From the NCBI RefSeq assembly GCF_000284035.1, contig NC_016887.1, forward strand, positions 4,526,001-4,590,000: DNA of 64,000 nucleotides, read 5' to 3'. Under the pieces are notes generated by a model. It ran no database searches. It worked only from the letters and a program-made list of their open reading frames with translations, and was not told where the DNA came from. This DNA comes from Nocardia cyriacigeorgica GUH-2 (GTDB lineage: Bacteria > Actinomycetota > Actinomycetes > Mycobacteriales > Mycobacteriaceae). The translations under genes and the position numbers were made by a program. Of this stretch, positions 43,031 to 51,610 are shown piece by piece; the stretch's first letter is position 1, and every line of letters begins with the position of its first letter.

Positions 43031-43459
43031 GTGCACCATCCGAGAATCCGCGTGGCCGCCTACGTCATCAGATACCGCACAACCCCCGAACTACTAGTCT
43101 TCGACCACACCGCCCACCCCGAAGCAGGAACCCAAATCCCCGCCGGTGGGGTGCACCCTGGTGAGTCCCTCGAGCAAGCGGTCCTCCGTGAAGTAGCCGA
43201 AGAGACCGGACTGCGCAACGTTTCCGTAGTCGACCAGCTCGCCGTAGACGACCACCCACACTCCCTCACCAACGTCCCCCGCCGAACAACCTTTTTCCGC
43301 CTACACGCCCGATCCGACACACCCGATACCTGGACGCACCGTGTCGACGGAGAAGGAGCCGACCACGGCCTGGTCTTCACCTGCCGCTTCGTACAACTGC
43401 CGCTGAAATCACCGTTGGCCGATCACCAGGATCGCTGGTTGTCTCGGATCTCGAGTTGA
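43031..43459 (+). CDS. Nudix hydrolase
   Basis: Complete Nudix box GGVHPGESLEQAVLREVAEETGL. The start is uncertain: GTG at 43031 gives 142 residues and begins close to the first strand (RIRVAAYVIRYR); upstream in-frame sequence overlaps the promoter of the carboxypeptidase and looks non-coding. Hydrolyses a nucleoside diphosphate linked to an unknown group. The end of the protein (DHGLVFTCRFVQLPLKSPLADHQDRWL) resembles small Nudix proteins of actinobacteria. Confidence 0.82.
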   Translation: MHHPRIRVAAYVIRYRTTPELLVFDHTAHPEAGTQIPAGGVHPGESLEQAVLREVAEETGLRNVSVVDQLAVDDHPHSLTNVPRRTTFFRLHARSDTPDTWTHRVDGEGADHGLVFTCRFVQLPLKSPLADHQDRWLSRISS

Positions 43460-43664
43460 GCTTCCGGATACGGTGTTCTCAAGCTGCGGGATCGGTCGGC
43501 ATCGTCACGGCACCATGCTCACATGCGGCAGCGACGGCTCGCCCCCGTGTCTCTGGAGAGTCACCGGACCCGAGTAATTCCCAAAGGTCTTCTACTAGAA
43601 CGACCTTCGAATGCTCAACGTCGCGGCATCGTCACGACTACCCTCCGGCGGACGCTGACAGCTC

Positions 43665-44180
43665 GTGTACCGCCCACCTACTTGGAAACGCCATGCGCCT
43701 GCGCGTCGATCATTCACTTACGGATCACCCGACAGGGATCCGCGCAGGCGCGTGGTGAGCGTCTGCTATCTGGCATTCGTGCCCGATCTTCCGATGCCCG
43801 AGCCAGGAGGCGACGCGAGAAGAGCGATCTGGGTCCCCGTCGAGTCGGTGCTGAACGAGCCGACGGAGCTGGCGTTCGACCACCATCAGATCATCGCGGA
43901 CGCGGTCGACCGAGCCAGGAGCAAACTCGAATACACCACCCTCGCAACACGATTTTGCCGACCGCAGTTCACCGTCGCCGAGCTACGGAGAGTTTACGAG
44001 ATCGTATGGGGCCGCCCGCTGGATCAGCGCAACTTTCATCGCAAGATCACCAGCGCTGAAGGAGTCCTGATCCCCACCGGCGAGCGAACCACCCGCCACG
44101 GCGGGCGCCCAGCCGCCCTGTACCGTCGCGGCCCGGCCACGGTTCTACACCCTGCGATATTGCGACCCACCTCCGGATAA
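43665..44180 (+). pseudogene. NrtR-like Nudix/winged-helix protein, 5'-truncated
   Basis: The frame reads YGSPDRDPRRRVVSVCYLAFVPDLP, which is the middle of the Nudix domain in NrtR-type regulators and ADP-ribose pyrophosphatases, and then the winged helix (FTVAELRRVYEIVWGRPLDQRNFHRKI). The Nudix box and first half of the domain are absent; the 200 bp upstream have no matching frame. So the gene has lost its first third. The remaining winged helix could still fold, but function is doubtful. No stop codons interrupt the rest, suggesting a recent loss. Confidence 0.65.
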
Positions 44181-44203
44181 CGCCGGGCGCTGCGTCGATC
44201 CCA

Positions 44204-44752
44204 TCACTCAGCCAGCTTGCGGATCAGTACGTCGAAAACAGGGGCCCCATCCCAGTCGGGTCGTAGCACACCGACCCGGAACCAACCCCATTTCCGGTAC
44301 CGCGCATATGCGTTCTCGTTCGTCGGATCCACGAGCAGGGTCGCCCGCTGTTCTTGTCGACCAGCCAGCAGTTCGTCGTGCAAAGCCCGCGCGTGACCTC
44401 TTCCGGTGTGCTCACGTACCACCATGATCTCCGACAGCGCGAATGTCCGTGTCCCGTCCTCTGTCGTGAAATCCGGCTCCTCTTCGTCGAGGTGCAGACC
44501 GTTCCACCACCGGGAATTCGCGGTGAGCGGCCACCCCCACGCCTGCCCGATCGCTTCGCCCTCGGAGTACAGCACGACCAGGTCGAATCCTGCACGGCTC
44601 GTGTAGGCGTCGAATCGCCGCATGGCCGCTTCCAGCGACTCGAACGGGTCGTCAGAGGCGACGGATTCGGTGTATGCGCGCGCGTACACGTCCTGAACGG
44701 TGACGCGGATCTTCCGGGCGCCCAGGTGGTCGAACCGCCGGAACTCAGTCAA
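44204..44752 (-). CDS. GNAT-family N-acetyltransferase
   Basis: 182 residues from TTG at 44752, overlapping the preceding XRE gene's stop by 8 bp. GNAT core: ALSEIMVVREHTGRGHARALHDELL (acetyl-CoA loop) then ATLLVDPTNENAYARYRKWGW. Substrate unknown. Its coupling to an XRE/TPR-like regulator suggests that the pair works together, as in other actinobacterial XRE-acetyltransferase pairs. Confidence 0.82.
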   Translation of the reverse strand: MTEFRRFDHLGARKIRVTVQDVYARAYTESVASDDPFESLEAAMRRFDAYTSRAGFDLVVLYSEGEAIGQAWGWPLTANSRWWNGLHLDEEEPDFTTEDGTRTFALSEIMVVREHTGRGHARALHDELLAGRQEQRATLLVDPTNENAYARYRKWGWFRVGVLRPDWDGAPVFDVLIRKLAE

Positions 44753-46040
44753 CTGCGGTGCCTTTCGTGGTGGTGAGAGCGTCGTAACGAGCCCGGAACT
44801 CCTCACCTTCGGGAAGCCTCTCAGCTGAGGCCCGCACCGGCTCGAGCACCTTGAGTGCACGGGGGGACGCAAGCCACGTTTCCAGCGCCTCGAGCACCGG
44901 CAGCCCTGTCGCGATTGCCTCTCCCATGTCGCCGGTACGAGCCAGCGACGCCGACCACCACGCTGCCGCGTGCACGGTGTTGCTGGGGCTGGCCGGCTCG
45001 CCTGCCACGACCTCGAACAGGCTGAGAGCCCGATTGTGGTTGCTCATATCCGTACAGGCTCGTGCCTCGTGGAACCGAACTTCGGAGTGACTGACGAACC
45101 GCAGCCACGCGGGACACTGATCGACCGGCTCGTCGGCCATTGCATTGTCCATCTCGCGCCACGCCGCCGACATCGCCTTGGCGACACTGCTCGCGTCTCC
45201 CGCCGTCCCGTATGCGGCCGCCTCGCGCGCAGCAATCAGCGCGTGAATCCGCCCCGCCGGCCGGCGCCGCACCAGATCTCCCGCGCGGCGGGTCAGCGCA
45301 AGAGCGTACGACGGAGATGCTCGTCCGATCCGCGCCAACGTGGTGCTTTGCAAGGCAGCGTTCATGCATGCGTGCACGGTCAAATCGTCGTCGTCAGCTG
45401 TGAACGCCAACGACAGTGCGTCGGAGTAACAACGCCATGCAAGCTGCGTCTGATCCGCATCGTAAGCCAGCCAACCAGTTTGGACAGCAAGCTCGCCGAC
45501 TGCGGACATCCACGCCTTCCCGGTCGCATCGTCGAAGACGCAGCTGTGTAATAGCCCTCGAGTGCGCTCCAGCGCGTCGACCGCAGTGGGCAGAAGTCCG
45601 GCACCTCCGACCCGTTGCTGAGCAGCCTCCAGTTCAGCAGTGAATGCATTGAGCCGGTTCACATCCGCCATCCCGATGCGGGACGGTTTCCATTGCGGCA
45701 ATGTCGCGACGGTCAGCGCAGCGGCCATGCTGAATTCGCGGCGGTTCACGTCTGCCTCATCCTCTATGTCTCCAGACGGCGAGTGTCGCTGTGCTGCGGC
45801 CCGGGGGCCGGATACGGCGAGCGCGAACCGACGCATCTGCTCCGGGCTCAGCTTGGCGAGCCAACTATCGAGGTCGGCGGCACGTTGCCCGCGCACCGGC
45901 CGCGATTCGGTGGCACGTTCCCATTTTCGCACGGTCGCAACAGACCACCCGATCTGTTCGGCGAACTGCTCCTGAGTCATACGGAGCGCGGCATCGCGCA
46001 GGGCGCGTACCTCAACCCGTGTCCAAGTCTCCACGATCAT
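44745..46040 (-). CDS. XRE-family HTH regulator with TPR-like C-terminal region
   Basis: 431 residues. N-terminal helix-turn-helix (RMTQEQFAEQIGWSVATVRKWERA), followed by a helical repeat region of about 300 residues (for instance HACMNAALQSTTLARIGRA and AWWSASLARTGDMGEAIA). This layout is very common in actinomycetes, often next to a small partner protein. It is translationally coupled to the GNAT gene. Divergent small genes begin 180 bp upstream and may be its targets. Confidence 0.85.
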   Translation of the reverse strand: MIVETWTRVEVRALRDAALRMTQEQFAEQIGWSVATVRKWERATESRPVRGQRAADLDSWLAKLSPEQMRRFALAVSGPRAAAQRHSPSGDIEDEADVNRREFSMAAALTVATLPQWKPSRIGMADVNRLNAFTAELEAAQQRVGGAGLLPTAVDALERTRGLLHSCVFDDATGKAWMSAVGELAVQTGWLAYDADQTQLAWRCYSDALSLAFTADDDDLTVHACMNAALQSTTLARIGRASPSYALALTRRAGDLVRRRPAGRIHALIAAREAAAYGTAGDASSVAKAMSAAWREMDNAMADEPVDQCPAWLRFVSHSEVRFHEARACTDMSNHNRALSLFEVVAGEPASPSNTVHAAAWWSASLARTGDMGEAIATGLPVLEALETWLASPRALKVLEPVRASAERLPEGEEFRARYDALTTTKGTAVD

Positions 46041-46222
46041 TCGATGCCCCCTGTCCCTGCGATCTAGCGGAAGAGTAGCGGTTCCCTATCACTGCTGTCC
46101 CTGGGATCGCGATCGGAGGTCGATGACGCTTGATTCGGCCTCGGCGCCGGGTCGAACATCCCGCTTGGTCAGGACATTACGAGCCTGACCGCAGCGGAAT
46201 TCCCCGGCGCCGGGTGCCTGCC

Positions 46223-46408
46223 ATGACACGTAAACGAGGAGGCTCTGTGCGCGAACGACCGCTGCTGCCTGAGCGAGCAGCGCCGAACCGGGATACGGAG
46301 ACTTCCGCCCGGCTGCTGCGGCACCAACATTGTGTCGATACATCGACGTCGGAGCGAGTAGCGGTGGAGCCCCCGACCACACCCGCCGACGCCGAGGTGG
46401 CAGCATGA
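46223..46408 (+). CDS. Small hypothetical protein
   Basis: 61 residues, Arg/Thr/Pro-rich, from ATG at 46223. It has no recognisable domain. The case for it being real is its 4-bp ATGA overlap with the next gene and its place in a divergent unit facing the XRE regulator. Confidence 0.4.
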   Translation: MTRKRGGSVRERPLLPERAAPNRDTETSARLLRHQHCVDTSTSERVAVEPPTTPADAEVAA

Positions 46409-46707
46409 ACCATTCGATCGCGCTCGGCTGGATCGACCACGACATCAGCAGCGCACCCGATTGGGACCGCGCCCAGATCCGCCGCCTCGCACTACGACTC
46501 GGCTACCAGCTCGTGTGGCCATGCGAACACTCGGTGCTACGACCGGCAGATCAGGTACGCAATGCCCAGGCCGAGCTGGTGATCCTGCCAGCACCCGACC
46601 ACCTCGGCCCCCTCGAACTCAATGCGGTAATGGAGATCGCCGATGTAGAGATCGTGCTTCCACGACTCAGCTTCGCGCGGTGGACGATCGGACAGGCGAA
46701 CCCATGA
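46405..46707 (+). CDS. Small actinobacterial conserved protein
   Basis: 100 residues (SIALGWIDHDISSAPDWDRA at the start; LVILPAPDHLGPLELNAVME further on). The pattern resembles a family of roughly 100-residue proteins found beside XRE regulators in Nocardia and mycobacteria, with a resolvase-like N-terminal beta strand but no catalytic Ser. Overlaps its neighbours by 4 bp on both sides. Function unknown. Confidence 0.65.
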   Translation: MNHSIALGWIDHDISSAPDWDRAQIRRLALRLGYQLVWPCEHSVLRPADQVRNAQAELVILPAPDHLGPLELNAVMEIADVEIVLPRLSFARWTIGQANP

Positions 46708-46787
46708 GCACTCTGGTGATCGTCGGCCTGGCGATCGCGATCGCGATACCGCTGCTGGTGATCGCGGCGACGATCTGGTGGCCGTGA
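46704..46787 (+). CDS. 27-residue single-pass membrane peptide
   Basis: ATG at 46704 overlaps the preceding stop by ATGA. Nearly all of the peptide is one hydrophobic helix (LVIVGLAIAIAIPLLVIAAT) ending in IWWP. Too short for automatic gene callers, but the coupling and the strictly hydrophobic content argue that it is translated. Function unknown. Confidence 0.5.
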   Translation: MSTLVIVGLAIAIAIPLLVIAATIWWP

Positions 46788-46885
46788 CATCAACTACCGG
46801 AATTGCTGCCGAGAACCCGAAGTCGGGCGGTGACGCCGTTCATAAGCAGCGATGGGCAATTCGGCGGTCGAGCGGCCCGCCTCGA

Positions 46886-47416
46886 CTACAGGATCCGGCA
46901 GACCCATTGCTGATAATCACCAACCGGAACCGACATCGGCTCGAAGCCCGCCCTGTCGAAGAGCAACTCACTCGGACGGTTGTGCCGGTGAATGGACGCG
47001 GTTGCGACGGCGACGGCTCGCCCGAGCGATACCGCGCACTCGGCGATGCAGCCGCGTGCTTCGCGTAAGGCGCCGTCCGCCACGACGCCGCCCCGACCGC
47101 GAACGGTCTGGCATACACCGATTGCTGCGATGTGGGCCGCGACGAGTTCGGGCTCGGAACAATCGAAGATCAGGTGAACAGCAGCGACGATCCCGTTTTC
47201 AGGCACATCTCGACCGACGAGTAGCAAGTCGCCTTCCTTCAATCGCTTCGAGCTCTCCCGGAAGTGACTCTGAACCTCGTACTCCCACGGCTTGGGGTGT
47301 GGAAGCCTGCGACCGACGGGGCTTCGCGGCAGTGGTGTCGTGCACGAGAACGTCTGCAGCGAGATTGCGTCCCGGCGTTTGGTGATCCTCTCCCAGCGAA
47401 GTATCGGCGCGCTCAC
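46886..47416 (-). CDS. GNAT-like acetyltransferase coupled to an XRE-ImmA/IrrE gene
   Basis: 176 residues from GTG at 47416, which overlaps the previous stop as GTGA. GNAT-like core with IVAAVHLIFDCSEPELVAAHIAAIGVC and GRGGVVADGALREARGCI, and a final FDRAGFEPM strand. The acetyl-CoA loop is not canonical, so the assignment is moderate. Tight coupling with an XRE-ImmA/IrrE protein resembles toxin-antitoxin-like or stress modules of that family. Confidence 0.62.
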   Translation of the reverse strand: MSAPILRWERITKRRDAISLQTFSCTTPLPRSPVGRRLPHPKPWEYEVQSHFRESSKRLKEGDLLLVGRDVPENGIVAAVHLIFDCSEPELVAAHIAAIGVCQTVRGRGGVVADGALREARGCIAECAVSLGRAVAVATASIHRHNRPSELLFDRAGFEPMSVPVGDYQQWVCRIL

Positions 47417-48555
47417 CCGGCGAGCCGGTTGTTCGTCGCTGCCCACTTCCCAAGATCGGCGGCGCTCGGCCGGTCCTCTAGCCGACGCGCGTAGGCATCA
47501 GCGAGCTGTTCATCATCCGGGGACAGGAAGTCGATCTCGTCGACTGGCACAGCAAGCGCCCAAGCGAGCAGCTCCGGCGAAACCGTGCCTGCGTCTACTC
47601 GACGTTGCAACGCGTCGACCACCAAGGACGGGAAGAGTCGAGTCGACGAATCCTGCTGTCGCACAGTCACTTTCTCCGTCCCCCCCACTACTTGCGCCTG
47701 AGCGCGGATCAGTTTCGGCGTCGATTCTCTCAGGGCGGACACGATGCCGGGCGCGGGTTGAATACGGAACCAGTCGAGGCGATTTTTCAAGGCCTTGCTC
47801 GAGACTCCGGTTCTCCACAGGAATCCCGCCAGCTGCCGCTCGTCCATCCGCTGCCAGTCTTCGCGATCGATCAGTTCTTGCGGCAGGAGCAGCTCCGCAG
47901 CAAAACGATTGGCAGGCGCTTCGTCTTTCTCTGCCGGCTCGGCGTTCCCGCTGTGGTGTCCGAGCGCGAGATGTGCCAGCTCATGCGCCAGCGACCAGTT
48001 GCTACGGAACCAGCTCGGAGTGGTCGCCAATAGGACAACCGCCCGAGGACCGATGGTGATCGAATAGTCGGTGCTGAGCCCTGGTAGACGAACGACATCG
48101 ACGCCCAGCCGAGCTTCTACCGCCGCGCCGAAGGTTCGCACAAAGTCGTCGCCGAGTATTTCACGCATACGGCCTGGGTCATCTGGCAGCTTCTCGCTCG
48201 GAGGCGGGCCCTCTGGAAGGGCGGCGTTGTAGACCTCCACTACCTGCGCAAGGATCTCGTCGTCATGGACGCGGCCCGGATTCATGGGCACACGCCGGTC
48301 CGGATCCCAACTGTGCCGGGCAGCGATCTGAACTCGACGAGGATCCTCATGCCCAGTGGCGAGCCAGTAGAGATCCGCGCCCAGCTCATCCGCGATTCTG
48401 GCCAGCTCTGTCGACGAGAAACCGCGCTGCCCGTTCAGTGCTCGGGAGAGCGCGTCGGGCTTCATACCGGCCTGGTCAGCGAGTTGTCGCTGACTCATGC
48501 CGGATGGAATGCGCGACCGAATGCGATCGCCCACCGCCACAAGCTTCTCGTCCAT
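47413..48555 (-). CDS. XRE-HTH protein with ImmA/IrrE metallopeptidase domain
   Basis: 380 residues. N-terminal helix-turn-helix (MSQRQLADQAGMKPDALSRALNGQRGFSSTELARIADELG) followed by a zinc metallopeptidase with HELAHLALGHH (HExxH) and DEAPANRFAAELLLP downstream, the ImmA/IrrE (COG2856) layout. Such proteins cleave or relieve a partner repressor in phage, mobile-element or DNA-damage control, or act in toxin-antitoxin-like pairs with a GNAT. Here the HTH and peptidase are in one chain. Followed, with GTGA coupling, by a GNAT-like gene. Confidence 0.87.
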   Translation of the reverse strand: MDEKLVAVGDRIRSRIPSGMSQRQLADQAGMKPDALSRALNGQRGFSSTELARIADELGADLYWLATGHEDPRRVQIAARHSWDPDRRVPMNPGRVHDDEILAQVVEVYNAALPEGPPPSEKLPDDPGRMREILGDDFVRTFGAAVEARLGVDVVRLPGLSTDYSITIGPRAVVLLATTPSWFRSNWSLAHELAHLALGHHSGNAEPAEKDEAPANRFAAELLLPQELIDREDWQRMDERQLAGFLWRTGVSSKALKNRLDWFRIQPAPGIVSALRESTPKLIRAQAQVVGGTEKVTVRQQDSSTRLFPSLVVDALQRRVDAGTVSPELLAWALAVPVDEIDFLSPDDEQLADAYARRLEDRPSAADLGKWAATNNRLAG

Positions 48556-48813
48556 GCATCCATGCTACCGACGCATTGGGATTTTCCCAACGCATAGCTT
48601 CGTGCCCGTTTCGTCGACCGGGCCACAGGTTCATCGACGACGTCGGCGTCAGACACGGGAGCAACATCGCGCCCCACGATCGACAACCGGACCATGACTG
48701 GCGATTCCTGTGCCCCAGATCACATCCCCGCCGGTGTCACGACCGCCGGATTCCGGTGTCGAAAAGAGGTGTACCAGTCAAACACGCGCCCACCGGGCGA
48801 GAAGGGAATCGAG

Positions 48814-49815
48814 ATGCGCCGGCACCACCCTCCGGATCCATCCCACCCCAACCTGCCGGTATCTCGACGCGTACTGCTCCAGGGTGTCGCCGCAGGAGTC
48901 GCGCTCGTCTCCGCCGGATGCCTGTCGATCGAAAAGAAGGACCGAACCATGGCTACGACAACAGTTCTCGACTCACACATGTCCTACGTCGACCTCGGCG
49001 CCGGCACCCCGCTCGTCTTCCTGCACGGCAACCCGAGCTCCTCGCATATGTGGCGCAACGTGCTGCCCCATATGCCCGCCGCGCGCCTGCTTGCCCCGGA
49101 CCTCATCGGCATGGGCGCATCGGGCAAACCCGATATCGGCTACAGCTTCGCCGAGCACGCCCGCTACCTCGACGCCTGGTTCGACACCCTCGGCCTCGAC
49201 CGGGTCGTCCTGGTCGGCCACGACTGGGGCGGCGCGCTCGCCTGTGATTGGGCCGCGCGCCACCCAGAGCGAGTGCTCGGTCTCGCCCTCTTCGAGAGCA
49301 TCCTCAAACCGATGCGCTGGGAGGACCTCTCCCCGCAGGCGCGCACCCGGTCCGAATCCATCCGCACCCCCGGCATCGGCGAAGACATGGTGCTCGACCA
49401 AGACCTGTTCATCCGTCAGGCGTTCACCGGGGGCGTACTCGAACCGGTCGGCGAGACGGATCTGCAGACCTACCTCGCGCCCTTCCCGACCCCCGAAAGC
49501 CGCCGGCCGGTGCTGGCGTGGGCGCGGCAGATGCCGCTCGGCGGCGAACCCGCCGACCTGGTGGCTCGTATCGAAGCCTACGACCGGTGGCTGTCCGACA
49601 GCGTCGGGACGCCGAAGCTGCTGCTGACGTTCGAAGGCTCCCCGACCCTGCTCATCGACCCGGCGATGGCCGGCTGGTGCGAAAACCACATCGCAACACT
49701 GGAAGTCGTCGCCTGCGGCGCGGCCGGACACCATGCCGCCGAGGACCGGCCCGGCGAGATCGGCACCGCGATCGCCGAGTGGCTGCGGCGCCACCGCCTC
49801 ACCGGAGGCCGCTGA
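48814..49815 (+). CDS. Exported haloalkane dehalogenase (HLD-II type)
   Basis: 333 residues from ATG at 48814. The first 36 residues form a twin-arginine lipoprotein signal: SRRVLLQG, a hydrophobic core and lipobox VSAGC (Cys36). The enzyme then shows halide-binding Asn73 (HGNPSSS), nucleophile Asp137 with Trp138 (GHDWGG), catalytic Glu in LALFESILKP and His in GHHAAEDRP, the HLD-II set of DhaA/LinB. It converts haloalkanes to alcohols and halide. Most such enzymes are cytoplasmic; an internal ATG at 48949 would give that form. Followed at 48 bp by a sigma factor gene. Confidence 0.88.
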   Translation: MRRHHPPDPSHPNLPVSRRVLLQGVAAGVALVSAGCLSIEKKDRTMATTTVLDSHMSYVDLGAGTPLVFLHGNPSSSHMWRNVLPHMPAARLLAPDLIGMGASGKPDIGYSFAEHARYLDAWFDTLGLDRVVLVGHDWGGALACDWAARHPERVLGLALFESILKPMRWEDLSPQARTRSESIRTPGIGEDMVLDQDLFIRQAFTGGVLEPVGETDLQTYLAPFPTPESRRPVLAWARQMPLGGEPADLVARIEAYDRWLSDSVGTPKLLLTFEGSPTLLIDPAMAGWCENHIATLEVVACGAAGHHAAEDRPGEIGTAIAEWLRRHRLTGGR

Positions 49816-49862
49816 CGGTGATATCCATTGCCCCCACGCGGCCATCGGCCGAGGATGAACCG

Positions 49863-50720
49863 ATGACCATCGACGCCCCGACCGCACCCGAACCGAGCGA
49901 GGTCGCGCTCGTCGCGCAAGCTGTCGACGGCAACCCCGACGCGGTGGCCCGGATCCTGCGCGACCTCCAGGATCCGATCTACCGGCTGGCGCTCCGGATG
50001 ACCGGCCGCCCCGCCGACGCGGAGGACGCCACCCAGGAGATCCTCCTGCGCGTCTTCACCCGCCTGGCCATGTGGCGCGGTGAGGCGAAACTCCTCACCT
50101 GGGCCTACCGCATCGGGGTCAACCACCTGCTCAACCAGCGCCGGCGGTCACCCCAGGAGGCGGCGCAACTCAGCCTCGACGCCTTCGGCGACAAACTGAC
50201 CGAAGACCTGGCCACCGACTACCCTGGCCCCGATGCGGAACTGCTCGCTACCGAGGTCCGCCTCCAGTGCAGCCAAGCGATGCTGCAATGCCTGTCCCGC
50301 GAGGAACGCGTCGCGTTCGTCCTCGACGACGTATTCGGCGTCGGATCCACCGAGGCCTCCTGGATCCTGGACATCACCCCCACCGCCTACCGCAAACGTC
50401 TCGAGCGGGCCAAGAAACGCCTGCGCACCTTCCTGACCTCGGCCTGCGGCATAGCGTCCGAGCAGGCGCGGTGCCGGTGCGCGCGCCGAGTCGACTACGC
50501 GATCTCGACGGGACGAATCAATCCACAACACCCGGAACTGGCCACCCACCCCGTCAGCGCCGGCGCCGCGACCGCCGAACTCCAGATGATCGCGCTGCAC
50601 GACGCGGCAGCCATATTCCGCGCCCACCCGGACTACGCCCTCCCCGACGCCAAACGCAACGCCGTCGCCGATCTGCTGAGGTCCGGTCGCTTTCCGTTAC
50701 TGGCCGACCATACCGGCTGA
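49863..50720 (+). CDS. ECF-type sigma factor with Cys-rich C-terminal extension
   Basis: 285 residues from ATG at 49863 (GTG at 49818 is possible). Sigma region 2 (ADAEDATQEILLRVFTRLAM and WAYRIGVNHLLNQRRR) and region 4 (VGSTEASWILDITPTAYRKRLERAKKRLR) are clear. About 90 further residues include CGIASEQARCRCARRVDYAI, a Cys cluster that may bind zinc or sense redox state. No anti-sigma gene is next to it. Same strand and close after the dehalogenase, so they may share a transcript. Confidence 0.87.
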   Translation: MTIDAPTAPEPSEVALVAQAVDGNPDAVARILRDLQDPIYRLALRMTGRPADAEDATQEILLRVFTRLAMWRGEAKLLTWAYRIGVNHLLNQRRRSPQEAAQLSLDAFGDKLTEDLATDYPGPDAELLATEVRLQCSQAMLQCLSREERVAFVLDDVFGVGSTEASWILDITPTAYRKRLERAKKRLRTFLTSACGIASEQARCRCARRVDYAISTGRINPQHPELATHPVSAGAATAELQMIALHDAAAIFRAHPDYALPDAKRNAVADLLRSGRFPLLADHTG

Positions 50721-50927
50721 CGGGCGCACAACCACTCGCGCGGAGGCTGTTCACGACGAGATCGCCGCGGTGCGCAGACACGTCGATACGCGCCTCAGTC
50801 CGTGGTCGGGATCATGATGACCCCGTTGGCGAGAACGACGCGGGCGTTCAGAACGCCGCGTCGCTCGGTGCCGATCGGACCTTGCGGAACCGGCCCGGCG
50901 ACGAGCCGGACCGGCAGACTGGAGACC

Positions 50928-51533
50928 TCACGCGGGTCCACCGAGCGGCGGATGCTCCAGCACCCGAGGCTTGTACTCCACCAACTGCATACGCCCATCG
51001 AAGTTGCGGTGCTCGATCATGTCGAGAGCAACATCCGGATACCCGTCGTAGATGCGCTCTTCCCCCGTCGCCCCGGTGATCACCGGGAACATCACGACCC
51101 GGAACCGGTCGACCAGCCCGGCTCTCAACAGGGAGCGGCTGAGGCTGAGGCTGCCGATGGTGCTGAGAATGCCCGACTCGCTCGCCTTCATGGCGCGAAC
51201 GGTCTCGACGGCGTCGTCGCGGATGAGGGTGGAGTTGGCCCACTTCAGTGGCTCCTCGAGGGTGGAGGAGAACACGATCTTGGTCGCTTGGGTGAGCTCG
51301 TCGACGGACGCCTCTTCTTCGGGCCTGAACTCGTCTTGGCCGTCGGGGACCTGGCCGGCGGCGAAGCCCGACATGAGGCGGTAGGTGTTGGCGCCCATCA
51401 GGTAGGTGACCTTGGGCTGCTCGCCGAGCCACGCGAGGTACTCCGGGCCCTCGAGGCCCCAGAAACCGGGCCATCCCTGGCCCGATGCGTAGCCGTCGAG
51501 CGAGGTGATGAAGTCGACGAGAAGCTCCGCCAT
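50928..51533 (-). CDS. Dihydrofolate reductase/RibD C-terminal family protein
   Basis: 201 residues. Opens LLVDFITSLDGYASG and has YLMGANTYRLMSG, VFSSTLEEPLKWAN and DRFRVVMFPVITGATGEERI, the usual pattern of YwjB/RibD-like reductases. It is too divergent to be the housekeeping folate enzyme; the natural substrate is unknown. Convergent with the sigma factor gene, with about 200 bp of non-coding sequence between them. Confidence 0.85.
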   Translation of the reverse strand: MAELLVDFITSLDGYASGQGWPGFWGLEGPEYLAWLGEQPKVTYLMGANTYRLMSGFAAGQVPDGQDEFRPEEEASVDELTQATKIVFSSTLEEPLKWANSTLIRDDAVETVRAMKASESGILSTIGSLSLSRSLLRAGLVDRFRVVMFPVITGATGEERIYDGYPDVALDMIEHRNFDGRMQLVEYKPRVLEHPPLGGPA

Positions 51534-51610
51534 GGCAGTGTCCTTTCCTAGGGTGTCACGAGCTTTGACCGGTCGGGCGCGAGAAACTCATCGGTCGCGG
51601 GTCCGGCGAA

